NCBI GenBank assembly: GCA_946498245.1
Contig: CAMMNN010000021.1
Location: 1 to 55,966, forward strand
DNA from: an uncultured Clostridium sp.
GTDB taxonomy: Bacteria; Bacillota; Clostridia; Lachnospirales; Lachnospiraceae
DNA: 55,966 nt
Direction: 5' to 3'
In this document: in pieces, positions 25,188 through 32,004 of the stretch
How the letters are laid out: each line of letters opens with the position of its first letter
Numbering within the stretch: the stretch's first letter is position 1
Made by a program: the position numbers and the translations under genes
The notes under the pieces: generated by a model
Databases searched by the model: none
What the model saw: only the letters and a program-made list of their open reading frames with translations
What the model was told of the DNA's origin: nothing

Positions 25188-26891
25188 ATGGCGTCTATGA
25201 CTGGAAAAGAATTTTATACTGTGCAGATTGGCGGGACGGAAGAAAGAGGGGCGGAAAAGGACGGCAAAAAGTGGCGGCTCTGCATCTATATCCGGCTTTC
25301 CAGAGAAGAGATCCGAAGGGAGGATCCCAAAATGCCGGGAGAAAGCCGGGGAAAGAGCGAAAGCATTAAAAATCAAAAAAGCATTCTCCTTACCTGGATC
25401 GAGGAATACTTTCCGGCGGGAACCTATGAAATCGCCGGATTTTTTGAAGACGACGGCCTTACGGGAACCGACGACAGAAGAGAAGCGTTTCAGAGAATGC
25501 TGGGGGTTCTGGAAAGAGGAAAGGGAAACTGCGTAATTGTAAAAACCCTTTCCAGGGCCTTCCGCAATTACAGCGATCAAGGGTACTATCTGGAAGAATA
25601 TTTTCCCGCCAGAGATATAAGGTTTATCTCCACAATGGATCCCTTTGTGGATACCCAACAGGACGGGGAGGCCATGTACAATCTGGATGTCCCTCTGTAC
25701 GGAATCCTCAATGACCGCTTTGCCGCCGCCACCTCCCGGGCCGTCCGGAGGACACTGGATGACAAAAGGCGAAAAGGAAAATATATCGGCGCCTTTCCTC
25801 CCTGGGGATTTTTAAAGGATCCCCGGGACAAAAACCATTTGATCCTGGATCCGGAAACGGCTCCCATAAAGAGACAGGTAAAGGACTGGATCCTGTATGA
25901 AGGCATGAGCTTGGAGGGGGCGGCAAAGAGGCTTAACGATCTGGGGATTCCAAACCCGACGAAATATAAGGAGCTGAAGGGCTGGAAATACAAAAATCCC
26001 CACGCTTTCAGCCAGGGCGGGAAATGGACGGGAACTACCCTGAAAAGAGAGCTGTTAAGCCTTATGAATATGGGTCATATGGTTCAGGGAAAGCAGAGGG
26101 TCATCAGCTACAAAATCCATGAACGGGCCGGTGTGCCGGAGGAAGATTGGAAAATCGTCGAAAATACTCACGAAGCCACCTTTACCAGAGAGGAGTTTCA
26201 GGCGCTGCGGGAGGCCCTGAGCCGGAATACCCGCGTACCTGATGGGAAAAGGAGAGTCCATTTATTTTCCGGCTACATAAGATGCGCCTGCTGCCAAAGA
26301 GCCATGCACCGTTCCCACGGAAAGACCTGGATCTATTACAAATGCCGGAGCGGAAGCGGGAAGGCTGGAGAAGAATGCCGGGGCTCCATTCGGGAGGACC
26401 GCCTTGCTGCGGCTGTGCTGAAAGCCATTGAGATGCAGATCTGGCTGGCCGGGGACGCCGGATGGATTTTAGAAAAGAAATACTATAAAAGGGACGAAAG
26501 CTTCCATAAGCTTCTGGCGGCCAGAGAACAGCAGAGAAAGCGGACTGAGGATCTGTATGACGGGCTGTACCGGGACTGGAGAATGGGGGAGCTGTCGGAG
26601 ACAGAATACCGGAGGCTGCGGGAACAGTGGGGCAGGGAGCTGAGAGAGCTAGAGGGGGCCGTTTTACGGTTAAAAAAGGAAGAAGAGACTTTGTCTGGGG
26701 CCTTGCCGGAACAATTAAGCCGGGAAAATTTCCGGAATGGAACCTCCGGACTTTTAAGCCGGAGCGTCCTGGGGGCTTTCCTGAATACCATTGCAGTGGG
26801 GCAAAACCGGAAAGAAATAACCATTGTATTTCGGTTTCAGGATAAGCTGCTCCATGAGGCCGTTTTGTCCTCAAAAGAAGCGGAAAACTGA
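25188..26891 (+). CDS. Large serine recombinase, element 3
   Basis: A 567-residue enzyme, the most divergent of the four. The catalytic domain has IYIRLSREEIR with the nucleophile Ser and [21 protein letters not shown] recombinase domain follows, then a zinc ribbon (YIRCACCQRAMHRS, IYYKCRSGSG, ECRGS), a coiled coil and a C-terminal IVFRFQDKLL. The ATG at 25188 has GATGGAGA in front; another ATG lies three codons on. It has no coupled small gene like those of elements 1 and 2. The stop codon at 26889-26891 is 2 bp from the CTGCAG core at the element's right edge. Confidence 0.92.
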   Translation: MASMTGKEFYTVQIGGTEERGAEKDGKKWRLCIYIRLSREEIRREDPKMPGESRGKSESIKNQKSILLTWIEEYFPAGTYEIAGFFEDDGLTGTDDRREAFQRMLGVLERGKGNCVIVKTLSRAFRNYSDQGYYLEEYFPARDIRFISTMDPFVDTQQDGEAMYNLDVPLYGILNDRFAAATSRAVRRTLDDKRRKGKYIGAFPPWGFLKDPRDKNHLILDPETAPIKRQVKDWILYEGMSLEGAAKRLNDLGIPNPTKYKELKGWKYKNPHAFSQGGKWTGTTLKRELLSLMNMGHMVQGKQRVISYKIHERAGVPEEDWKIVENTHEATFTREEFQALREALSRNTRVPDGKRRVHLFSGYIRCACCQRAMHRSHGKTWIYYKCRSGSGKAGEECRGSIREDRLAAAVLKAIEMQIWLAGDAGWILEKKYYKRDESFHKLLAAREQQRKRTEDLYDGLYRDWRMGELSETEYRRLREQWGRELRELEGAVLRLKKEEETLSGALPEQLSRENFRNGTSGLLSRSVLGAFLNTIAVGQNRKEITIVFRFQDKLLHEAVLSSKEAEN

Positions 26892-26893
26892 CT

Positions 26894-26964
26894 GCAGACA
26901 CCGGTGCGGCGGGAGCAACGGGTCCTACAGGTCCTGCTGGGCCAACCGGTGTGACGGGAGCCAC
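26894..26964 (+). other. Collagen-like piece D
   Basis: Only 71 bp: reads [20 protein letters not shown] and TGAT. It joins in frame to C on one side (at CTGCAG) and to E on the other (at GGGAGCCACCG). It has no start of its own apart from a GTG at 26951. Without excision its frame runs straight into recombinase 4. Confidence 0.75.
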
Positions 26965-28570
26965 CGCTCCGCTGACCATAAGAAAACGGAAACGGGTATG
27001 GAAGGTGGCCGCTTATATCCGGCTTTCGAGGGAAGACGGGAGCCAAGGACGGGAACCGGAGAGCATTGTCAACCAGAGAAAAATTATTCTGGAATTTTTG
27101 GAAGAATATTTTTCACCAGAGGAATACTGCCTTGCAGGCGTCTACGAGGACGGAGGGAAAACCGGAACCACTCAGGAAACCCGACCGGAGTTTGGGCGTA
27201 TGTGCCGGGATATTGCAAAAGGCTCCATAAACTGCGTGGTGGTAAAAACCCTTTCCCGGGCTTTCCGCAACTATGCGGATCAGGGGCGGTTCCTGGAAGA
27301 GTTTCTGCCTTCCTTTGGCTGCCGTTTTATCTCAATGGGAAATCCATTTGTAGATACCACAGCAAACCCCGATTGTACTCAGAGCCTGGAAATCCCCATT
27401 AACGGCTTGATGAATGACCGCTATGCGGCAAGAACCTCTGAGGACGTAAAGAGGACGTTTCAGACGAAACGGAAGAAAGGGGAGTTTATCGGCGCTTTTG
27501 CCCCTTACGGCTACAAAAAATGTCCGGAAAATAAAAATGCGCTGGCGGAAGACGAGGATGCCGCTGCTGTGGTGAGAGAAATTTTCGGCAGTTTCCTGGG
27601 GGGAATGAGCAAGTCGGGGATTGCCCGGGATTTAAATGACAGGGGGATTCCCTGCCCTTCCGTGTATAAGCGGAAGAACCTTGGAATGAAGTATCAGAAC
27701 CCACGCTGCCGTCCTGGGGAAATGCCTCTGTGGTCTTTGAGGACGGTAGACGAAATTCTGAAAAATCAAATGTACTGCGGGGATATGGTACAGGGGCGCA
27801 GCAGGGTGATAAGCTACAAAGTGCACGTCCAGGAACGGGTTCCGCCGGAAGAGTGGATCATTGTGGAAAATACCCATGTGCCTGTGATTTCCAGGGAAAC
27901 CTTTCAGAGAACCCAGGAATTATTAAAAAAGACGGCCCGAACAGCCCGGGGACAGAAGGAACCCTATCTTTTCAGCGGCTTTCTTTTTTGCGGCCAGTGC
28001 CAGAGGGCTATGGTAAGAAGCCAGGTAAAAGGAAGGGTTTATTATTACTGCAGCACCTACAAAAATGGTTCCAGGACCGCCTGTACAAAGCATACCATTC
28101 GCCACGGGGAGCTGGAAAAGGCGGTTTTTGCGGCCATCAAGCTGGAACTTTACCGGTCTGTTTCCGAAGCTCTCCCTAAAGCGTGGGACTGCGGGAAGGA
28201 AAGGAACCACGGGACAGAAAAGGCGCTGCGGGAAGGAAAGCGGCGCCTTGAAAAAATCAGGAGATACCGGCGCTCTGTCTATGAAGACTGGAAAGACGGC
28301 ATGGTGACCAAAGAAGAGTACTGGGATATGAGGGAGGAGTACCGGAGCCAGGAGCAAAGCCTGAAAGAATGGCTGGCTTGCCTGGAAGACCGGCAGGAAG
28401 AAAGGGAAGCTGCGCCCAAAGAGCCGGAGAACAGTCTTTGGGGAATGGAAATGACAGAACTGACCAGAGAACTTCTTGCGGTCCTGGTCAGCTCTGTCCG
28501 GGTTTTGGAAGGCGGCGGAATTACAGTGGCATTTTCCTTTCGGGCTCCTGGGTCTTCTGGCTCTGAATAA
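26951..28570 (+). CDS. Large serine recombinase, element 4 (start lies in collagen DNA)
   Basis: A 539-residue frame if read from GTG 26951, with an intact catalytic domain (AYIRLSREDGS, CVVVKTLSRAFRNYADQGRF), recombinase domain, zinc ribbon (FLFCGQCQRAMVRS, YYYCSTY, ACTKH) and coiled coil. The first residues (TGATAPLTIRK) are the end of collagen piece D. There is no clear ribosome site before GTG 26951. A GTG at 27005 would give MAAYIRLSRED, a usual N-terminus for the family, but also lacks a good site. In the excised circle the frame would extend back to a TTG at 30160. Its 3' end overlaps the convergent MerR gene by 50 bp. Confidence 0.88.
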   Translation: MTGATAPLTIRKRKRVWKVAAYIRLSREDGSQGREPESIVNQRKIILEFLEEYFSPEEYCLAGVYEDGGKTGTTQETRPEFGRMCRDIAKGSINCVVVKTLSRAFRNYADQGRFLEEFLPSFGCRFISMGNPFVDTTANPDCTQSLEIPINGLMNDRYAARTSEDVKRTFQTKRKKGEFIGAFAPYGYKKCPENKNALAEDEDAAAVVREIFGSFLGGMSKSGIARDLNDRGIPCPSVYKRKNLGMKYQNPRCRPGEMPLWSLRTVDEILKNQMYCGDMVQGRSRVISYKVHVQERVPPEEWIIVENTHVPVISRETFQRTQELLKKTARTARGQKEPYLFSGFLFCGQCQRAMVRSQVKGRVYYYCSTYKNGSRTACTKHTIRHGELEKAVFAAIKLELYRSVSEALPKAWDCGKERNHGTEKALREGKRRLEKIRRYRRSVYEDWKDGMVTKEEYWDMREEYRSQEQSLKEWLACLEDRQEEREAAPKEPENSLWGMEMTELTRELLAVLVSSVRVLEGGGITVAFSFRAPGSSGSE

Positions 28571-29366
28571 TGGGAACCTGAATTTCGGTCAGAAACTCTT
28601 CTTCCCTTCCTGTGTACCGATTGTCGATTTCGTATAATTCAAAGGGATCTCCGGATATGGAAAGACCATGGCTGCAGGCATAGTCCAAAAGCTCCTGGAT
28701 CCGGCGGCCATTCTGCTGGTATCCGCCCCGGTAATAACAGGAGAGATAGTCTCCGGCGGGAAGCAGAAAATCGTAATCCAGGGAATCTTCTTCCAAAATA
28801 AAAAATACGGATTCATACACATTGGAAATACCGCGTTTCCAGTCCTCCATGGAAAAGCAGGCGCCTACGGTCTGGCTGACCAGCTCCGGTACGATTTTTT
28901 CATATTTTTTATGGAGGCGCTTAATAACAAAGTCCATTTCTTCGTCTTTTGTAATATGTTGGGTAAGCTGAACGCAGGGCCTTCCGGCCAGATGTTTGAT
29001 GGAAATTGCACCTGGCCGGATTTGTCCGGCGGCGTTCAGGGCAGCTATCCGCTTATTGATAACAGATTCTTTCGTCTGCAGCTCCTTTATTTTCTGCTTC
29101 AGGAGTTCCTGCTCCTGTAAAAGAAGGCTCAGAGTGTTTTCAATACTCTGGTTTTCCAGATATTCCCGGATCTGAGCCATGGAAAAATCCAGGAGCCTGA
29201 GATCCCCAATGACATTAAGCTTATACATATCCTTTAAATCATAGAGGCGGTAGCCGTTGGCCTCCCGTTTGGGATGAAGGATTCCCAATTTCTCATAATA
29301 GCGCAGAGAATCGGGGCCGATGCCGTAGAGTTTGGAAATTTCCCCGATTTTATAGTAATTTTTCAT
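28521..29366 (-). CDS. MerR-family regulator with GyrI-like effector domain
   Basis: A 281-residue BmrR-type regulator: N-terminal winged helix (YYKIGEISKLYGIGPDSLRY then KREANGYRLYDLKDM), a long coiled coil (residues about 75-110), and a C-terminal domain of about 150 residues resembling GyrI-like small-molecule sensors (DYLSCYYRGGYQQNGRRIQE). It is divergent from a YitT-type membrane protein gene and probably controls it through the 19-bp-spaced promoter between them. Cargo of element 4; its 3' end overlaps recombinase 4. Confidence 0.92.
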   Translation of the reverse strand: MKNYYKIGEISKLYGIGPDSLRYYEKLGILHPKREANGYRLYDLKDMYKLNVIGDLRLLDFSMAQIREYLENQSIENTLSLLLQEQELLKQKIKELQTKESVINKRIAALNAAGQIRPGAISIKHLAGRPCVQLTQHITKDEEMDFVIKRLHKKYEKIVPELVSQTVGACFSMEDWKRGISNVYESVFFILEEDSLDYDFLLPAGDYLSCYYRGGYQQNGRRIQELLDYACSHGLSISGDPFELYEIDNRYTGREEEFLTEIQVPIIQSQKTQEPERKMPL

Positions 29367-29404
29367 AAGATGTCCCGTCCCTTTTCCTGATTCGAAATTT
29401 TCTC

Positions 29405-29435
29405 TTGACCTTAGTATTATACCAGGGTTTATGAT
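29405..29435 (+). promoter_or_regulatory. MerR-type promoter of the YitT-like gene
   Basis: TTGACC (29405-29410) and TATGAT (29430-29435) are 19 bp apart, the long spacer typical of MerR-activated promoters. The spacer contains the dyad ACCTTAG...CCAGGGT. Confidence 0.7.
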
Positions 29436-29457
29436 AAGGCGGAAGAGGAGAGAGATT

Positions 29458-30135
29458 ATGATTCAAAAATATATAGTAAAATGTTTTAGAAAATTATGGG
29501 ACGGCTTTACGCTGAAAAAAGTGGGCCTGATTTTATTGGGGGCGGCCATTGCTTCTTTTGGCCTTTACAACGTCCATCAGCAGACGGGCATTACGGAAGG
29601 CGGAGTGCTGGGAATGATGCTGCTGGCTCACCGCTGGCTGAAAATCGCCCCGTCCGTTATTACCCCGGTTTTGGACATTGTCTGCTATGGTCTGGCATTG
29701 CGTTATCTTGGCGGAAGATTTATAAAAATTTCCGCCATGTCCACTTTAAGTATGTCCGCATTTTTCAGGCTGTGGGAACAGCATCCGCCGGTTTTGCCGG
29801 ATTTATCCGGAAATCCCCTTTTAGCCGCCATTCTCGGAGGCTGTTTTGTAGGGATCGGCGTGGGCCTTATTGTCCGCCAGGGTGGTTCCAGCGGCGGGGA
29901 CGACGCCCTTGCCCTGGTAATTTCGAAAGTGAGCCGGTGGCGGCTGTCGCGCTCCTATTTGGCAACGGATTTGACGGTTTTACTCCTGTCTTTAAGCTAT
30001 ATCCCGGTAAAACAGATAGGATTTTCCCTCATAACCGTTACCCTGTCGTCCTTTTTAATTGATCTGCTGCAAAATAAGCAAGAGGATAAAAGAGCAGACA
30101 GGGAGGCGGAGGGGCCTTGCCTGGTTCAAGAATAG
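29458..30135 (+). CDS. YitT-family membrane protein
   Basis: A 225-residue protein with about five transmembrane helices. The YitT (DUF161) signatures are visible: TGITEGGVLGMMLL near residue 43 and RQGGSSGGDDALALVIS near residue 140, variants of the family's GxxxGG and GGSTGGTD motifs. It lacks the usual cytoplasmic C-terminal DUF2179 domain. Function unknown. The ATG at 29458 follows GAGGAGAGAGATT; the frame extends nine codons upstream but without a site. Probably activated by the divergent MerR protein. Confidence 0.85.
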   Translation: MIQKYIVKCFRKLWDGFTLKKVGLILLGAAIASFGLYNVHQQTGITEGGVLGMMLLAHRWLKIAPSVITPVLDIVCYGLALRYLGGRFIKISAMSTLSMSAFFRLWEQHPPVLPDLSGNPLLAAILGGCFVGIGVGLIVRQGGSSGGDDALALVISKVSRWRLSRSYLATDLTVLLLSLSYIPVKQIGFSLITVTLSSFLIDLLQNKQEDKRADREAEGPCLVQE

Positions 30136-30195
30136 AACCAATGAGAGAAAGAATGCTCTTTGAGTCAGGCGGCCGCAAAAAGGCAAAATGCCGGC

Positions 30196-30235
30196 GGTTT
30201 TCTTAAAAAACAGGGAGCCACCGGTCCCACCGGAG
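30196..30235 (+). other. Attachment site, right end of element 4 (attR4)
   Basis: Outer arm GGTTTTCTTA (30196-30205), 15 bp, then the shared GGGAGCCACCG with central AC at 30220-30221. The partner attL4 is at 26949-26988 with outer arm TAAGAAAACG at 26979-26988. Confidence 0.78.
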
Positions 30236-30978
30236 CAACGGGAGCAACAGGCCCCAGCGGTCCCACCGGCCCGACGGGGGCAACGGGAGCCACAGGTCCT
30301 ACTGGTCCCACCGGTCCGACAGGAGCAACAGGCCCTACAGGTCCCACCGGCCCGACAGGAGCGACAGGAGCAACAGGCCCGACAGGCCCGACAGGCCCCA
30401 CGGGAGAAGAAGGCGCCGCAGCCACCATACGTGTGGGAACCGTTACTACGGGAGATCCCGGAACCGATGCTGCTGTAGTCAATTCAGGAACGGAACGGGA
30501 TGCGGTACTGGATTTTACCATTCCTCAGGGGCAAACGGGAACGGGCCAAGGCCCTATAGAATTGCTGTCAGCGTATTCTACCCCTACTAAGGCGGGAACT
30601 TCCGGAACAGCCCTTATCTTTGACAGAAACGGGCTGGTTTATGGAGACGCGGTTTCTCATACGGAAGGCAGCGGAATCTTTACTATTAATCAAAGCGGTG
30701 TTTACGCCGTGGCATTCCATGGAGGCGTGGGCCCGGTTTCAGGCTCTGACTTCCCATTGGCTATCAGTACGTTTTTGACGGAAAACGGAGCCGTTGTCCC
30801 CGGAGGTTCGGCACAGCATACGTTCCACACCTCCAATGAATTTTCCAACGTAGCATTCTCTGTCCCAGTTGCTATATCCTCTGTGCCGGCAACGCTGCAG
30901 GTAATCGGGTCAGGCGGAAACTTCTTCTACGGAGACATTGGCATTACAATTTACCGTTTGGGAGACATTCCGTCCTAG
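30220..30978 (+). CDS. Collagen-like protein, C-terminal piece E with BclA-type head
   Basis: Begins with about 20 Gly-X-Y triplets ([20 protein letters not shown]...) up to [13 protein letters not shown] segment [20 protein letters not shown] and [10 protein letters not shown], common in Firmicute collagen-like proteins, is followed by about 140 residues of beta-rich sequence ([28 protein letters not shown]) with the look of BclA/C1q/TNF-like trimeric heads of spore hair proteins. The frame is open back to a TTG at 30160, but that stretch is element 4 DNA with no good start, so this piece needs D (and A-C) in front of it. Terminator at 31024. Confidence 0.85.
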   Translation, partial: TGPTGATGATGPSGPTGPTGATGATGPTGPTGPTGATGPTGPTGPTGATGATGPTGPTGPTGEEGAAATIRVGTVTTGDPGTDAAVVNSGTERDAVLDFTIPQGQTGTGQGPIELLSAYSTPTKAGTSGTALIFDRNGLVYGDAVSHTEGSGIFTINQSGVYAVAFHGGVGPVSGSDFPLAISTFLTENGAVVPGGSAQHTFHTSNEFSNVAFSVPVAISSVPATLQVIGSGGNFFYGDIGITIYRLGDIPS

Positions 30979-31023
30979 ATAAGAGATAACCTTTGGCGCA
31001 GCCGCCGCCAAAAATGAAAGCAG

Positions 31024-31058
31024 GAAACGGCATGGCCCCGGGCTGTGCCGTTTCTTTT
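31024..31058 (+). terminator. Terminator of the collagen gene
   Basis: GAAACGGCA (31024-31032) pairs with TGCCGTTTC (31046-31054), followed by TTTTGC. It lies 46 bp after the stop codon of piece E. The remaining 200 bp to 31262 show no gene. Confidence 0.75.
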
Positions 31059-31262
31059 GCTATAGCAGAAGCTGTTATGCTGCTGACGCAGGAAACGCTG
31101 ATTGGGGAAAGCCTTTTAGGCGGGAAAAGGAGAAAATAAGACAGGGAGTTGTTGGGAAAAGAAAAACGTGTTACACTAACGCTAAAGCCGCAATGGCGGC
31201 CGCATGAAAAGCGGCGGAACGGCATATTCAATAAGATTTTAGCGAAAGAAGGGCAGTAAAGA

Positions 31263-31940
31263 GTGATAAAACTGTATTACGGGGACATTAGCCATTTGGT
31301 ACCGCCCTGGGAATCTTACCTTGTTGGAAAAGAACGTCTGGAGAGGACTATGGGGTATAAAAGACAGGAGGATCAGGCCAGATCCATAGGAGCGGAACTG
31401 ATTTTAAATAAAGCTCTGGCCAGACTGTTTCCGGCTTTTCGCCCTCCTGTGCAGTTTCAAAAGGGAGAACACGGAAAGCTTTTTCTGGCGGAAGGCAATG
31501 AGGACCTGCGCCTGGAAGACGGGAGAATGGCGGAGTTTAACCTCTCCCATTCCGGGAATTTTGTGGCCTGCGCAGTGGCGGATCGCCCTGTGGGGGTGGA
31601 TATTGAGGAGCCAAAGGACAGTATCCGGCCTGGGATCCTTCGGTTTCTGGCGGAGGAGGAGAAAAAGGACGTGCTGGAGGCAGCGTCAGAGCCCCGGCGT
31701 TTTTTTGAGTACTGGGTACTAAAAGAAAGCTATATGAAGGCAGTGGGAACAGGATTTACCAAAGCGCCTTCCAGCTTCCGGGTAATGGAAAAGGACGGGA
31801 GGTACCAGGTAATAGAAAATGGCGAAAGAATGCCTTACGGCTTTAGGCTATACCGGCTGCCGTCGGGATTTTTTATGGCCGCCTGCGCTGAAAATGGAAT
31901 ATGGGAAGAGCTGGAACCGGAGGAACTGGAAATCCCCTGA
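31263..31940 (+). CDS. 4'-phosphopantetheinyl transferase (Sfp type)
   Basis: Cytoplasmic enzyme (225 residues) that transfers the phosphopantetheine arm from CoA to carrier proteins. Sfp-family motifs are clear: FNLSHSGNFVACAVADRPVGVDIEEP with the Mg-binding Asp and Glu, then FFEYWVLKESYMKAVGTGF. The length is that of the Sfp/EntD group rather than AcpS. The carrier protein is not in the window. Start is a GTG with a weak AAGAAGGGCAGTAAAGA site. The gene stands alone just outside the collagen locus. Confidence 0.92.
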   Translation: MIKLYYGDISHLVPPWESYLVGKERLERTMGYKRQEDQARSIGAELILNKALARLFPAFRPPVQFQKGEHGKLFLAEGNEDLRLEDGRMAEFNLSHSGNFVACAVADRPVGVDIEEPKDSIRPGILRFLAEEEKKDVLEAASEPRRFFEYWVLKESYMKAVGTGFTKAPSSFRVMEKDGRYQVIENGERMPYGFRLYRLPSGFFMAACAENGIWEELEPEELEIP

Positions 31941-32004
31941 AGACAGGATTTGCTTTCCATGGATTGCTCTCCTTACATATGGCTGATAACGGGATTTTCT
32001 GTCG

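Larger units (their letters stand above)
22116..26895. mobile_element. Element 3 (4778 bp): VWA protein, Rieske-FAD protein, recombinase
   Basis: Lies between pieces C and D. Both edges carry CTGCAG (22114-22119 and 26892-26897). Joining at the central GC gives GCG-ACG-GCT-GCA-GAC-ACC-GGT, in frame. Joining the two element ends gives a palindrome centred on CTGCAG with outer arms AAGCGGA and TCCGCTT at equal distance (12 of 17 per arm). The left edge is next to the VWA terminator; the right edge follows the recombinase stop codon by 2 bp. Confidence 0.7.
26963..30221. mobile_element. Element 4 (3257 bp): recombinase, MerR regulator, YitT-type protein
   Basis: Lies between pieces D and E. The 11-bp GGGAGCCACCG is present at both edges (26956-26966 and 30213-30223). 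Removal gives GGA-GCC-ACC-GGT-CCC, an unbroken collagen repeat. Joining the ends gives inner arms GGAGC/GCTCC around CACC and outer arms GGTTTTCTTA and TAAGAAAACG (9 of 10 inverted), exactly 15 bp from the centre as in element 1. Central dinucleotide AC. Confidence 0.78.
16556..30978 (+). other. Interrupted collagen-like (BclA-type) gene, pieces A-E
   Basis: Pieces 16556-17074, 19866-19928, 21939-22115, 26894-26962 and 30220-30978 join in frame into a 1587-nt gene of 528 residues. The product would have a Cys-rich N-terminus, about 250 residues of Gly-X-Y repeats, and a C-terminal BclA/C1q-like beta domain. The four interruptions (12,836 bp in total) each encode a large serine recombinase. 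The DNA on the two sides of each interruption shares a short core at the joint: GGAGCAAC, GC, CTGCAG and GGGAGCCACCG respectively. The assembled gene has one promoter (16501-16528) and one terminator (31024-31058). That the pieces are rejoined in the cell is inference. Confidence 0.8.

Noticed and set aside
25163..25369. Small open frame (68 codons) overlapping the start of recombinase 3, possibly the missing coupled small gene
   Set aside because: It shares no pattern with the small proteins of elements 1 and 2 and most of it is an out-of-frame shadow of the recombinase.
30160..30222. TTG at 30160 as the true start of the C-terminal collagen protein
   Set aside because: The stretch before 30213 is element 4 DNA, includes an attP outer arm, and has only a weak ribosome site. 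The collagen frame continues better from piece D.
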